NCBI GenBank assembly: GCA_964016885.1
Contig: OZ024759.1
Span: forward strand, 5,413,794 to 5,477,793
Length of the DNA stretch: 64,000 nt
Direction of reading: 5' to 3'
Source of the DNA: Eledone cirrhosa
Lineage: Eukaryota; Mollusca; Cephalopoda; Octopoda; Eledonidae
Within the stretch, counting starts at the first letter, position 1; each line of letters begins with the position of its first letter. Below are positions 47,587 through 62,400 of the stretch, in pieces. Both the position numbers and the translations under genes were made by a program. Below the pieces are notes generated by a model that had not been told where the DNA came from, ran no database searches, and saw only the letters and a program-made list of their open reading frames with translations.

Positions 47587-50500
47587 TAGTTTGTCAGAAG
47601 TAACTCCACTGTTGGTGAGAATTCATTTAAGTCATGGTATTAGTTTTCAGAAATAACTCCAATGTTGGTGAGAATTCATTTAAGTTCATGGTATTAGCTG
47701 TCAGAAGTCACTCCACTGTTGGTGAGAATTCATTTAAGTTCATGGTACAAGCTGTCAGAAGTAACCCCAATGTTGGTGAGAATTCATTTAAGTTCATGGT
47801 ATTAGCTGTCAGAAGTCACTCCAATGTTGGTGAGAATTCATTTAAGTTCATGGTATTAGCTGTCAGAAGTAACTCCACTGTTGGTGAGAATTCATTTAAG
47901 TTCATGGTATTAGCTGTCAGAAGGAACTCCACTGTTGGTGAGAATTCATTTAAGTCATGGTATTAGCTGTCAGAAGTAACTCCAATGTTGGTGAGAATTC
48001 ATTTAAGTTCATGGTATTAGCTGTCAGAAGTAACTCCACTGTTGGTGAGAATACATTTAAGTTCATGGTACTAGTTGTCAGAAGTAACTCCACTGTTGGT
48101 GAGAATTCATTTAAGTTCATGGTGTTAGTTGTCAGCAGTAACTCCACTGTTGGTGAGAATTCATTTAAGTCATGGTATTAGTTGTCAGAAGTAACTCCAA
48201 TGTTGGTGAGAATTCATTTAAGTTCATGGTACTAGCTGTCAGAAGTAACTCCACTGTTGGTTAGAATTCATTTAAGTTCATGGTATTAGCTGTCAGAAGT
48301 AACTCCACTGTTGGTGAGAATTCATTTAAGTCATGGTATTAGCTGTCAGAAGTAACTCCATTGTTGGTGAGAATTCATTTAAGTCATGGTACTAGCTGTC
48401 AGAAGTAACTCCACTGTTGGTGAGAATTCATTTAAGTTCATGGTACTAGCTGTCAGAAGTAACTCCACTGTTGGTGAGAATTCATTTAAGTTCATGGTAT
48501 TAGCTGTCAGAAGTAACTCCACTGTTGGTGAGAATTCATTTAAGTTCATGGTATTAGTTGTCAGAAGTAACTCCAATGTTGGTGAGAATTCATTTAAGTT
48601 CATGGTACTAGCTGTCAGACGTAACTACACTGTTGGTGAGAATTCATTTAAGTTCATGGTATTAGCTGTCAGAAGTAACTCCACTGTTGGTGAGAATTCA
48701 TTTAAGTTCATGGTATTAGCTGTCAGAAGTAACTCCACTGTTGGTGAGAATTCATTTAAGTCATGGTATTAGCTGTCAGAAGTAACTCCAATGTTGGTGA
48801 GAATTCATTTAAGTTCATGGTATTAGCTGTCAGAAGGAACTCTACTGTTGGTGAGAATTCATTTAAGTTCATGGTATTAGATGTCAGAAGTAACTCCACT
48901 GTTGGTGAGAATTCATTTAAGTTCATGGTATTAGCTGTCAGAAGTAACTCCACTGTTGGTGAGAATTCATTTAAGTTCATGGTTCTAGCTGTCAGAAGTA
49001 ACTCCAATGTTGGTGAGAATTCATTTAAGTTCATGGTATTAGCTGTCAGAAGTAACTCCACTGTTGGTGAGAATACATTTAAGTTCATGGTACTAGCTGT
49101 CAGAAGTAACTCCACTGTTGGTGAGAATTCATTTAAGTTCATGGTATTAGTTTGTCAGAAGTAACACCACTGTTGGTGAGAATTCATTTAAGTCATGGTA
49201 TTAGTTTTCAGAAGTAACTCCAATGTTGGTGAGAATTCATTTAAGTTCATGGTACTAGCTGTCAGAAGTAACTCCACTGTTGGTGAGAATTCATTTAAGT
49301 TCATGGTATTAGCTGTCAGAAGTCACTCCAATGTTGGTGAGAATTCATTTAAGTTCATGGTATTAGCTGTCAGAAGTAACTCCACTGTTGGTGAGAATTC
49401 ATTTAAGTTCATGGTATTAGCTGTCAGAAGTAACTCCACTGTTGGTGAGAATTCATTTAAGTTCATGGTACTAGCTGTCAGAAGTAACTCCACTGTTGGT
49501 GAGAATTCATTTAAGTTCATGGTATTAGCTGTCAGAAGTAACTCCACTGTTGGTGAGAATTCATTTAAGTTCATGGTATTAGTTGTCAGAAGTAACTCCA
49601 ATGTTGGTGAGAATTCATTTAAGTTCATGGTACTAGCTGTCAGAAGTAACTACACTGTTGGTGAGAATTCATTTAAGTTCATGGTATTAGCTGTCAGAAG
49701 TAACTCCACTGTTGGTGAGAATTCATTTAAGTTCATGGTATTAGCTGTCAGAAGTAACTCCACTGTTGGTGAGAATTCATTTAAGTCATGGTATTAGCTG
49801 TCAGAAGTAACTCCAATGTTGGTGAGAATTCATTTAAGTTTATGGTATTAGCTGTCAGAAGGAACTCTACTGTTGGTGAGAATCCATTTAAGTTCATGGT
49901 ATTAGATGTCAGAAGTAACTCCACTGTTGGTGAGAATTCATTTAAGTTCATGGTATTAGCTGTCAGAAGTAACTCCACTGTTGGTGAGAATTCATTTAAG
50001 TTCATGGTACTAGCTGTCAGAAGTAACTCCAATGTTGGTGAGAATTCATTTAAGTTCATGGTATTAGCTGTCAGAAGTAACTCCACTGTTGGTGAGAATT
50101 CATTTAAGGCATGGTATTAGCTGTCAGAAGTAACTCCAATGTTGGTGAGAATTCATTTAAGTTCATGGTATTAGCTGTCAGAAGTAACTCCACTGTTGGT
50201 GAGAATTCATTTAAGTTCATGGTATTAGCTGTCAGAAGTAACTCCACTGTTGGTGAGAATTCATTTAAGTTCATGGTACTAGCTGTCAGAAGTAACTCCA
50301 CTGTTGGTGAGAATTCATTTAAGTTCATGGTATTAGTTTGTCAGAAGTAACTCCACTGTTGGTGAGAATTCATTTAAGTCATGGTATTAGTTTTCAGAAA
50401 TAACTCCAATGTTGGTGAGAATTCATTTAAGTTCATGGTACTAGCTGTCAGAAGTAACTCCACTGTTGGTGAGAATTCATTTAAGTTCATGGTATTAGCT

Positions 50501-53128
50501 GTCAGAAGTAACTCCACTGTTGGTGAGAATTCATTTAAGTCATGGTATTAGCTGTCAGAAGTAACTCCAATGTTGGTGAGAATTCATTTAATTCATGGTA
50601 CTAGCTGTCAGAAGTAACTCCAATGTTGGTGAGAATTCATTTAAGTTCATGGTATTAGCTGTCAGAAGTAACTCCACTGTTGGTGAGAATTCATTTAAGT
50701 TCATGGTATTAGCTGTCAGAAGTAACTCCACTGTTGGTGAGAATTCATTTAAGTCATGGTATTAGCTGTCAGAAGTAACTCCAATGTTGGTGAGAATTCA
50801 TTTAAGTTCATGGTATTAGCTGTCGGAAGTCACTCCACTGTTGGTGAGTATTCATTTAAGTTCATGGTACTAGCTGTCAGAAGTAACCCCAATGTTGGTG
50901 AGAATTCATTTAAGTTCATGGTATTAGCTGTCAGAAGTCACTCCAATGTTGGTGAGAATTCATTTAAGTTCATGGTATTAGCTGTCAGAAGTAACTCCAC
51001 TGTTGGTGAGAATTCATTTAAGTTCATGGTATTAGCTGTCAGAAGGAACTCCACTGTTGGTGAGAATTCATTTAAGTCATGGTATTAGCTGTCAGAAGTA
51101 ACTCCAATGTTGGTGAGAATTCATTTAAGTTCATGGTATTAGCTGTCAGAAGTAACTCCACTGTTGGTGAGAATACATTTAAGTTCATGGTACTAGTTGT
51201 CAGAAGTAACTCCACTGTTGGTGAGAATTCATTTAAGTTCATGGTATTAGTTGTCAGAAGTAACTCCACTGTTGGTGAGAATTCATTTAAATCATGGTAT
51301 TAATTGTCAGAAGTAACTCCAATGTTGGTGAGAATTCATTTAAGTTCATGGTACTAGCTGTCAGAAGTAACTCCACTGTTGGTGAGAATTCATTTAAGTT
51401 CATGGTATTAGCTGTCAGAAGTAACTCCACTGTTGGTGAGAATTCATTTAAGTCATGGTATTAGCTGTCAGAAGTAACTCCATTGTTGGTGAGAATTCAT
51501 TTAAGTTCATGGTATTAGCTGTCAGAAGTAACTCCACTGTTGGTGAGAATTCATTTAAGTTCATGGTTCTAGCTGTCAGAAGTAACTCCAATGTTGGTGA
51601 GAATTCATTTAAGTTCATGGTATTAGCTGTCAGAAGTAACTCCACTGTTGGTGAGAATTCATTTAAGTCATGGTATTAGCTGTCAGAAGTAACTCCAATG
51701 TTGGTGAGAATTCATTTAAGTTCATGGTATTAGCTGTCAGAAGTAACTCCACTGTTGGTGAGAATTCATTTAAGTTCATGGTATTAGCTGTCAGAAGTAA
51801 CTCCACTGTTGGTGAGAATTCATTTAAGTTCATGGTACTAGCTGTCAGAAGTAACTCCACTGTTGGTGAGAATTCATTTAAGTTCATGGTATTAGTTTGT
51901 CAGAAGTAACACCACTGTTGGTGAGAATTCATTTAAGTCATGGTATTAGTTTTCAGAAGTAACTCCAATGTTGGTGAGAATTCATTTAAGTTCATGGTAC
52001 TAGCTGTCAGAAGTAACTCCACTGTTGGTGAGAATTCATTTAAGTTCATGGTATTAGCTGTCAGAAGTAACTCCACTGTTGGTGAGAATTCATTTAAGTC
52101 ATGGTCTTAGCTGTCAGAAGTAACTCCAATGTTGGTGAGAATTCATTTAAGTCATGGTACTAGCTGTCAGAAGTAACTCCAATGTTGGTGAGAATTCATT
52201 TAAGTTCATGGTACTAGCTGTCAGAAGTAACTCCACTGTTGGTGAGAATTCATTTAAGTTCATGGTATTAGCTGTCAGAAGTAACTCCACTGTTGGTGAG
52301 AATTCATTTAAGTCATGGTATTAGCTGTCAGAAGTAACTCCATTGTTGGTGAGAATTCATTTAAGTCATGGTACTAGCTGTCAGAAGTAACTCCACTGTT
52401 GGTCAGAATTCATTTAAGTTCATGGTACTAGCTGTCAGAAGTAACTCCACTGTTGGTGAGAATTCATTTAAGTTCATGGTATTAGCTGTCAGAAGTAACT
52501 CCACTGTTGGTGAGAATTCATTTAAGTTCATGGTATTAGTTGTCAGAAGTAACTCCAATGTTGGTGAGAATTCATTTAAGTTCATGGTACTAGCTGTCAG
52601 ACGTAACTACACTGTTGGTGAGAATTCATTTAAGTTCATGGTATTAGCTGTCAGAAGTAACTCCACTGTTGGTGAGAATTCATTTAAGTTAATGGTATTA
52701 GCTGTCAGAAGTAACTCCACTGTTGGTGAGAATTCATTTAAGTCATGGTATTAGCTGTCAGAAGTAACTCCAATGTTGGTGAGAATTCATTTAAGTTCAT
52801 GGTATTAGCTGTCAGAAGGAACTCTACTGTTGGTGAGAATTCATTTAAGTTCATGGTATTAGATGTCAGAAGTAACTCCACTGTTGGTGAGAATTCATTT
52901 AAGTTCATGGTATTAGCTGTCAGAAGTAACTCCACTGTTGGTGAGAATTCATTTAAGTTCATGGTTCTAGCTGTCAGAAGTAACTCCAATGTTGGTGAGA
53001 ATTCATTTAAGTTCATGGTATTAGCTGTCAGAAGTAACTCCACTGTTGGTGAGAATTCATTTAAGTCATGGTATTAGCTGTCAGAAGTAACTCCAATGTT
53101 GGTGAGAATTCATTTAAGTTCATGGTAT
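47587..53128. repeat. 5,542-bp HOR (103 monomers), copy B
   Basis: This is an immediate tandem copy of 42045-47586. The only base difference I spotted is TTTAAATCATGG at 51291 where copy A has TTTAAGTCATGG at 45749; other differences may have escaped me. The match ends near 53,128, where GGTATTAGCTG follows instead of GGTATTAGTTTG. That near-identity implies a very recent duplication, or alternatively an assembly duplication. Confidence 0.92.
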
Positions 53129-56100
53129 TAGCTGTCAGAAGTAACTCCACTGTTGGTGAGAATTCATTTAAGTTCATGGTATTAGCTGTCAGAAGTAACT
53201 CCACTGTTGGTGAGAATTCATTTAAGTTCATGGTACTAGCTGTCAGAAGTAACTCCAATGTTGGTGAGAATTCATTTAAGTTCATGGTATTAGTTTGTCA
53301 GAAGTAACACCACTGTTGGTGAGAATTCATTTAAGTCATGGTATTAGTTTTCAGAAGTAACTCCAATGTTGGTGAGAATTCATTTAAGTTCATGGTACTA
53401 GCTGTCAGAAGTAACTCCACTGTTGGTGAGAATTCATTTAAGTTCATGGTATTAGCTGTCAGAAGTAACTCCACTGTTGGTGAGAATTCATTTAAGTCAT
53501 GGTCTTAGCTGTCAGAAGTAACTCCAATGTTGGTGAGAATTCATTTAAGTCATGGTACTAGCTGTCAGAAGTAACTCCAATGTTGGTGAGAATTCATTTA
53601 AGTTCATGGTATTAGCTGTCAGAAGTAACTCCACTGTTGGTGAGAATTCATTTAAGTTCATGGTATTAGCTGTCAGAAGTAACTCCACTGTTGGTGAGAA
53701 TTCATTTAAGTCATGGTATTAGCTGTCAGAAGTAACTCCAATGTTGGTGAGAATTCATTTAAGTTCATGGTATTAGCTGTCAGAAGTCACTCCACTGTTG
53801 GTGAGAATTCATTTAAGTTCATGGTACTAGCTGTCAGAAGTAACCCCAATGTTGGTGAGAATTCATTTAAGTTCATGGTATTAGCTGTCAGAAGTCACTC
53901 CAATGTTGGTGAGAATTCATTTAAGTTCATGGTATTAGCTGTCAGAAGTAACTCCACTGTTGGTGAGAATTCATTTAAGTTCATGGTATTAGCTGTCAGA
54001 AGGAACTCCACTGTTGGTGAGAATTCATTTAAGTTCATGGTACTAGCTGTCAGAAGTAACTCCACTGTTGGTGAGAATTCATTTAAGTTCATGGTATTAG
54101 TTTGTCAGAAGTAACACCACTGTTGGTGAGAATTCATTTAAGTCATGGTATTAGTTTTCAGAAGTAACTCCAATGTTGGTGAGAATTCATTTAAGTTCAT
54201 GGTACTAGCTGTCAGAAGTAACTCCACTGTTGGTGAGAATTCATTTAAGTTCATGGTATTAGCTGTCAGAAGTCACTCCAATGTTGGTGAGAATTCATTT
54301 AAGTTCATGGTATTAGCTGTCAGAAGTAACTCCACTGTTGGTGAGAATTCATTTAAGTTCATGGTATTAGCTGTCAGAAGTAACTCCACTGTTGGTGAGA
54401 ATTCATTTAAGTTCATGGTACTAGCTGTCAGAAGTAACTCCACTATTGGTGAGAATTCATTTAAGTTCATGGTATTAGCTGTCAGAAGTAACTCCACTGT
54501 TGGTGAGAATTCATTTAAGTTCATGGTATTAGTTGTCAGAAGTAACTCCAATGTTGGTGAGAATTCATTTAAGTTCATGGTACTAGCTGTCAGAAGTAAC
54601 TACACTGTTGGTGAGAATTCATTTAAGTTCATGGTATTAGCTGTCAGAAGTAACTCCACTGTTGGTGAGAATTCATTTAAGTTCATGGTATTAGCTGTCA
54701 GAAGTAACTCCACTGTTGGTGAGAATTCATTTAAGTCATGGTATTAGCTTTCAGAAGTAACTCCACTGTTGGTGAGAATTCATTTAAGTTCATGGTATTA
54801 GCTGTCAGAAGTAACTCCACTGTTGGTGAGAATTCATTTAAGTTCATGGTACTAGCTGTCAGAAGTAACTCCAATGTTGGTGAGAATTCATTTAAGTTCA
54901 TGGTATTAGCTGTCAGAAGTAACTCCACTGTTGGTGAGAATTCATTTAAGGCATGGTATTAGCTGTCAGAAGTAACTCCAATGTTGGTGAGAATTCATTT
55001 AAGTTCATGGTATTAGCTGTCAGAAGTAACTCCACTGTTGGTGAGAATTCATTTAAGTTCATGGTATTAGCTGTCAGAAGTAACTCCAATGTTGGTGAGA
55101 ATTCATTTAAGTTCATGGTATTAGCTGTCAGAAGTAACTCCACTGTTGGTGAGAATACATTTAAGTTCATGGTACTAGTTGTCAGAAGTAACTCCACTGT
55201 TGGTGAGAATTCATTTAAGTTCATGGTATTAGTTGTCAGAAGTAACTCCACTGTTGGTGAGAATTCATTTAAGTCATGGTATTAATTGTCAGAAGTAACT
55301 CCAATGTTGGTGAGAATTCATTTAAGTTCATGGTACTAGCTGTCAGAAGTAACTCCACTGTTGGTGAGAATTCATTTAAGTTCATGGTATTAGCTGTCAG
55401 AAGTAACTCCACTGTTGGTGAGAATTCATTTAAGTCATGGTATTAGCTGTCAGAAGTAACTCCATTGTTGGTGAGAATTCATTTAAGTTCATGGTATTAG
55501 CTGTCAGAAGTAACTCCACTGTTGGTGAGAATTCATTTAAGTTCATGGTTCTAGCTGTCAGAAGTAACTCCAATGTTGGTGAGAATTCATTTAAGTTCAT
55601 GGTATTAGCTGTCAGAAGTAACTCCACTGTTGGTGAGAATTCATTTAAGTCATGGTATTAGCTGTCAGAAGTAACTCCAATGTTGGTGAGAATTCATTTA
55701 AGTTCATGGTATTAGCTGTCAGAAGTAACTCCACTGTTGGTGAGAATTCATTTAAGTTCATGGTATTAGCTGTCAGAAGTAACTCCACTGTTGGTGAGAA
55801 TTCATTTAAGTTCATGGTACTAGCTGTCAGAAGTAACTCCACTGTTGGTGAGAATTCATTTAAGTTCATGGTATTAGTTTGTCAGAAGTAACACCACTGT
55901 TGGTGAGAATTCATTTAAGTCATGGTATTAGTTTTCAGAAGTAACTCCAATGTTGGTGAGAATTCATTTAAGTTCATGGTACTAGCTGTCAGAAGTAACT
56001 CCACTGTTGGTGAGAATTCATTTAAGTTCATGGTATTAGCTGTCAGAAGTAACTCCACTGTTGGTGAGAATTCATTTAAGTCATGGTCTTAGCTGTCAGA

Positions 56101-59100
56101 AGTAACTCCAATGTTGGTGAGAATTCATTTAAGTCATGGTACTAGCTGTCAGAAGTAACTCCAATGTTGGTGAGAATTCATTTAAGTTCATGGTACTAGC
56201 TGTCAGAAGTAACTCCACTGTTGGTGAGAATTCATTTAAGTTCATGGTATTAGCTGTCAGAAGTAACTCCACTGTTGGTGAGAATTCATTTAAGTCATGG
56301 TATTAGCTGTCAGAAGTAACTCCATTGTTGGTGAGAATTCATTTAAGTCATGGTACTAGCTGTCAGAAGTAACTCCACTGTTGGTCAGAATTCATTTAAG
56401 TTCATGGTACTAGCTGTCAGAAGTAACTCCACTGTTGGTGAGAATTCATTTAAGTTCATGGTATTAGCTGTCAGAAGTAACTCCACTGTTGGTGAGAATT
56501 CATTTAAGTTCATGGTATTAGTTGTCAGAAGTAACTCCAATGTTGGTGAGAATTCATTTAAGTTCATGGTACTAGCTGTCAGACGTAACTACACTGTTGG
56601 TGAGAATTCATTTAAGTTCATGGTATTAGCTGTCAGAAGTAACTCCACTGTTGGTGAGAATTCATTTAAGTTAATGGTATTAGCTGTCAGAAGTAACTCC
56701 ACTGTTGGTGAGAATTCATTTAAGTCATGGTATTAGCTGTCAGAAGTAACTCCAATGTTGGTGAGAATTCATTTAAGTTCATGGTATTAGCTGTCAGAAG
56801 GAACTCTACTGTTGGTGAGAATTCATTTAAGTTCATGGTATTAGATGTCAGAAGTAACTCCACTGTTGGTGAGAATTCATTTAAGTTCATGGTATTAGCT
56901 GTCAGAAGTAACTCCACTGTTGGTGAGAATTCATTTAAGTTCATGGTTCTAGCTGTCAGAGGTAACTCCAATGTTGGTGAGAATTCATTTAAGTTCATGG
57001 TATTAGCTGTCAGAAGTAACTCCACTGTTGGTGAGAATTCATTTAAGTCCTGGTATTAGCTGTCAGAAGTAACTCCAATGTTGGTGAGAATTCATTTAAG
57101 TTCATGGTATTAGCTGTCAGAAGTAACTCCACTGTTGGTGAGAATTCATTTAAGTTCATGGTATTAGCTGTCAGAAGTAACTCCACTGTTGGTGAGAATT
57201 CATTTAAGTTCATGGTACTAGCTGTCAGAAGTAACTCCAATGTTGGTGAGAATTCATTTAAGTTCATGGTATTAGTTTGTCAGAAGTAACACCACTGTTG
57301 GTGAGAATTCATTTAAGTCATGGTATTAGTTTTCAGAAGTAACTCCAATGTTGGTGAGAATTCATTTAAGTTCATGGTACTAGCTGTCAGAAGTAACTCC
57401 ACTGTTGGTGAGAATTCATTTAAGTTCATGGTATTAGCTGTCAGAAGTAACTCCACTGTTGGTGAGAATTCATTTAAGTCATGGTCTTAGCTGTCAGAAG
57501 TAACTCCAATGTTGGTGAGAATTCATTTAAGTCATGGTACTAGCTGTCAGAAGTAACTCCAATGTTGGTGAGAATTCATTTAAGTTCATGGTATTAGCTG
57601 TCAGAAGTAACTCCACTGTTGGTGAGAATTCATTTAAGTTCATGGTATTAGCTGTCAGAAGTAACTCCACTGTTGGTGAGAATTCATTTAAGTCATGGTA
57701 TTAGCTGTCAGAAGTAACTCCAATGTTGGTGAGAATTCATTTAAGTTCATGGTATTAGCTGTCAGAAGTCACTCCACTGTTGGTGAGAATTCATTTAAGT
57801 TCATGGTACTAGCTGTCAGAAGTAACCCCAATGTTGGTGAGAATTCATTTAAGTTCATGGTATTAGCTGTCAGAAGTCACTCCAATGTTGGTGAGAATTC
57901 ATTTAAGTTCATGGTACTAGCTGTCAGAAGTAACTCCACTGTTGGTGAGAATTCATTTAAGTTCATGGTATTAGCTGTCAGAAGTCACTCCAATGTTGGT
58001 GAGAATTCATTTAAGTTCATGGTATTAGCTGTCAGAAGTAACTCCACTGTTGGTGAGAATTCATTTAAGTTCATGGTATTAGCTGTCAGAAGTAACTCCA
58101 CTGTTGGTGAGAATTCATTTAAGTTCATGGTACTAGCTGTCAGAAGTAACTCCACTATTGGTGAGAATTCATTTAAGTTCATGGTATTAGCTGTCAGAAG
58201 TAACTCCACTGTTGGTGAGAATTCATTTAAGTTCATGGTATTAGTTGTCAGAAGTAACTCCAATGTTGGTGAGAATTCATTTAAGTTCATGGTACTAGCT
58301 GTCAGAAGTAACTACACTGTTGGTGAGAATTCATTTAAGTTCATGGTATTAGCTGTCAGAAGTAACTCCACTGTTGGTGAGAATTCATTTAAGTTCATGG
58401 TATTAGCTGTCAGAAGTAACTCCACTGTTGGTGAGAATTCATTTAAGTCATGGTATTAGCTTTCAGAAGTAACTCCACTGTTGGTGAGAATTCATTTAAG
58501 TTCATGGTATTAGCTGTCAGAAGTAACTCCACTGTTGGTGAGAATTCATTTAAGTTCATGGTACTAGCTGTCAGAAGTAACTCCAATGTTGGTGAGAATT
58601 CATTTAAGTTCATGGTATTAGCTGTCAGAAGTAACTCCACTGTTGGTGAGAATTCATTTAAGGCATGGTATTAGCTGTCAGAAGTAACTCCAATGTTGGT
58701 GAGAATTCATTTAAGTTCATGGTACTAGCTGTCAGAAGTAACTCCACTGTTGGTGAGAATTCATTTAAGTTCATGGTATTAGCTGTCAGAAGTAACTCCA
58801 CTGTTGGTGAGAATTCATTTAAGTCATGGTATTAGCTGTCAGAAGTAACTCCATTGTTGGTGAGAATTCATTTAAGTCATGGTACTAGCTGTCAGAAGTA
58901 ACTCCACTGTTGGTGAGAATTCATTTAAGTTCATGGTACTAGCTGTCAGAAGTAACTCCACTGTTGGTGAGAATTCATTTAAGTTCATGGTATTAGCTGT
59001 CAGAAGTAACTCCACTGTTGGTGAGAATTCATTTAAGTTCATGGTATTAGTTGTCAGAAGTAACTCCAATGTTGGTGAGAATTCATTTAAGTTCATGGTA

Positions 59101-59470
59101 CTAGCTGTCAGACGTAACTACACTGTTGGTGAGAATTCATTTAAGTTCATGGTATTAGCTGTCAGAAATAACTCCACTGTTGGTGAGAATTCATTTAAGT
59201 TCATGGTATTAGCTGTCAGAAGTAACTCCACTGTTGGTGAGAATTCATTTAAGTCATGGTATTAGCTGTCAGAAGTAACTCCAATGTTGGTGAGAATTCA
59301 TTTAAGTTCATGGTATTAGCTGTCAGAAGGAACTCTACTGTTGGTGAGAATTCATTTAAGTTCATGGTATTAGATGTCAGAAGTAACTCCACTGTTGGTG
59401 AGAACTCATTTAAGTTCATGGTATTAGCTGTCAGAAGTAACTCCACTGTTGGTGAGAATTCATTTAAGTT
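53129..59470. repeat. Right-hand HOR family, distal part
   Basis: The string 51455-53713 recurs at 55437-57695 (offset 3,982 bp, 74 monomers). After about 57,880 the offset to the 54,145 string becomes 3,712 bp, a loss of 270 bp (five monomers). Positions 53,820-59,470 as a whole recur from 59,471 at offset 5,651 bp (105 monomers). Private marks include TAAGTCCTGG at 57050 and GTCAGAAATAAC near 59,167. Confidence 0.83.
57876..57930. repeat. Exchange junction at a 270-bp deletion
   Basis: The left part of this segment (GTCACTCCAATG) follows the string of 53,880, and the right part (ATGGTACTAGCTG and onward) follows 54,203. The intervening five monomers, including the TAGTTTGTC and TAGTTTTCAG landmarks, are absent. 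In the 53.7-kb copy the two parental monomers share the sequence from CTCCAATG to CATGGTA, which would supply the homology for exchange. The same five monomers are present at 63.5-63.8 kb. Confidence 0.8.
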
Positions 59471-62400
59471 CATGGTACTAGCTGTCAGAAGTAACCCCAA
59501 TGTTGGTGAGAATTCATTTAAGTTCATGGTATTAGCTGTCAGAAGTCACTCCAATGTTGGTGAGAATTTATTTAAGTTCATGGTATTAGCTGTCAGAAGT
59601 AACTCCACTGTTGGTGAGAATTCATTTAAGTTCATGGTATTAGCTGTCAGAAGGAACTCCACTGTTGGTGAGAATTCATTTAAGTTCATGGTACTAGCTG
59701 TCAGAAGTAACTCCACTGTTGGTGAGAATTCATTTAAGTTCATGGTATTAGTTTGTCAGAAGTAACACCACTGTTGGTGAGAATTCATTTAAGTCATGGT
59801 ATTAGTTTTCAGAAGTAACTCCAATGTTGGTGAGAATTCATTTAAGTTCATGGTACTAGCTGTCAGAAGTAACTCCACTGTTGGTGAGAATTCATTTAAG
59901 TTCATGGTATTAGCTGTCAGAAGTCACTCCAATGTTGGTGAGAATTCATTTAAGTTCATGGTATTAGCTGTCAGAAGTAACTCCACTGTTGTTGAGAATT
60001 CATTTAAGTTCATGGTATTAGCTGTCAGAAGTAACTCCACTGTTGGTGAGAATTCATTTAAGTTCATGGTACTAGCTGTCAGAAGTAACTCCACTATTGG
60101 TGAGAATTCATTTAAGTTCATGGTATTAGCTGTCAGAAGTAACTCCACTGTTGGTGAGAATTCATTTAAGTTCATGGTATTAGTTGTCAGAAGTAACTCC
60201 AATGTTGGTGAGAATTCATTTAAGTTCATGGTACTAGCTGTCAGAAGTAACTACACTGTTGGTGAGAATTCATTTAAGTTCATGGTATTAGCTGTCAGAA
60301 GTAACTCCACTGTTGGTGAGAATTCATTTAAGTTCATGGTATTAGCTGTCAGAAGTAACTCCACTGTTGGTGAGAATTCATTTAAGTCATGGTATTAGCT
60401 TTCAGAAGTAACTCCACTGTTGGTGAGAATTCATTTAAGTTCATGGTATTAGCTGTCAGAAGTAACTCCACTGTTGGTGAGAATTCATTTAAGTTCATGG
60501 TACTAGCTGTCAGAAGTAACTCCAATGTTGGTGAGAATTCATTTAAGTTCATGGTATTAGCTGTCAGAAGTAACTCCACTGTTGGTGAGAATTCATTTAA
60601 GGCATGGTATTAGCTGTCAGAAGTAACTCCAATGTTGGTGAGAATTCATTTAAGTTCATGGTATTAGCTGTCAGAAGTAACTCCACTGTTGGTGAGAATT
60701 CATTTAAGTTCATGGTATTAGCTGTCAGAAGTAACTCCAATGTTGGTGAGAATTCATTTAAGTTCATGGTATTAGCTGTCAGAAGTAACTCCACTGTTGG
60801 TGAGAATACATTTAAGTTCATGGTACTAGTTGTCAGAAGTAACTCCACTGTTGGTGAGAATTCATTTAAGTTCATGGTATTAGTTGTCAGAAGTAACTCC
60901 ACTGTTGGTGAGAATTCATTTAAGTCATGGTATTAATTGTCAGAAGTAACTCCAATGTTGGTGAGAATTCATTTAAGTTCATGGTACTAGCTGTCAGAAG
61001 TAACTCCACTGTTGGTGAGAATTCATTTAAGTTCATGGTATTAGCTGTCAGAAGTAACTCCACTGTTGGTGAGAATTCATTTAAGTCATGGTATTAGCTG
61101 TCAGAAGTAACTCCATTGTTGGTGAGAATTCATTTAAGTTCATGGTATTAGCTGTCAGAAGTAACTCCACTGTTGGTGAGAATTCATTTAAGTTCATGGT
61201 TCTAGCTGTCAGAAGTAACTCCAATGTTGGTGAGAATTCATTTAAGTTCATGGTATTAGCTGTCAGAAGTAACTCCACTGTTGGTGAGAATTCATTTAAG
61301 TCATGGTATTAGCTGTCAGAAGTAACTCCAATGTTGGTGAGAATTCATTTAAGTTCATGGTATTAGCTGTCAGAAGTAACTCCACTGTTGGTGAGAATTC
61401 ATTTAAGTTCATGGTATTAGCTGTCAGAAGTAACTCCACTGTTGGTGAGAATTCATTTAAGTTCATGGTACTAGCTGTCAGAAGTAACTCCACTGTTGGT
61501 GAGAATTCATTTAAGTTCATGGTATTAGTTTGTCAGAAGTAACACCACTGTTGGTGAGAATTCATTTAAGTCATGGTATTAGTTTTCAGAAGTAACTCCA
61601 ATGTTGGTGAGAATTCATTTAAGTTCATGGTACTAGCTGTCAGAAGTAACTCCACTGTTGGTGAGAATTCATTTAAGTTCATGGTATTAGCTGTCAGAAG
61701 TAACTCCACTGTTGGTGAGAATTCATTTAAGTCATGGTCTTAGCTGTCAGAAGTAACTCCAATGTTGGTGAGAATTCATTTAAGTCATGGTACTAGCTGT
61801 CAGAAGTAACTCCAATGTTGGTGAGAATTCATTTAAGTTCATGGTACTAGCTGTCAGAAGTAACTCCACTGTTGGTGAGAATTCATTTAAGTTCATGGTA
61901 TTAGCTGTCAGAAGTAACTCCACTGTTGGTGAGAATTCATTTAAGTCATGGTATTAGCTGTCAGAAGTAACTCCATTGTTGGTGAGAATTCATTTAAGTC
62001 ATGGTACTAGCTGTCAGAAGTAACTCCACTGTTGGTCAGAATTCATTTAAGTTCATGGTACTAGCTGTCAGAAGTAACTCCACTGTTGGTGAGAATTCAT
62101 TTAAGTTCATGGTATTAGCTGTCAGAAGTAACTCCACTGTTGGTGAGAATTCATTTAAGTTCATGGTATTAGTTGTCAGAAGTAACTCCAATGTTGGTGA
62201 GAATTCATTTAAGTTCATGGTACTAGCTGTCAGACGTAACTACACTGTTGGTGAGAATTCATTTAAGTTCATGGTATTAGCTGTCAGAAGTAACTCCACT
62301 GTTGGTGAGAATTCATTTAAGTTAATGGTATTAGCTGTCAGAAGTAACTCCACTGTTGGTGAGAATTCATTTAAGTCATGGTATTAGCTGTCAGAAGTAA

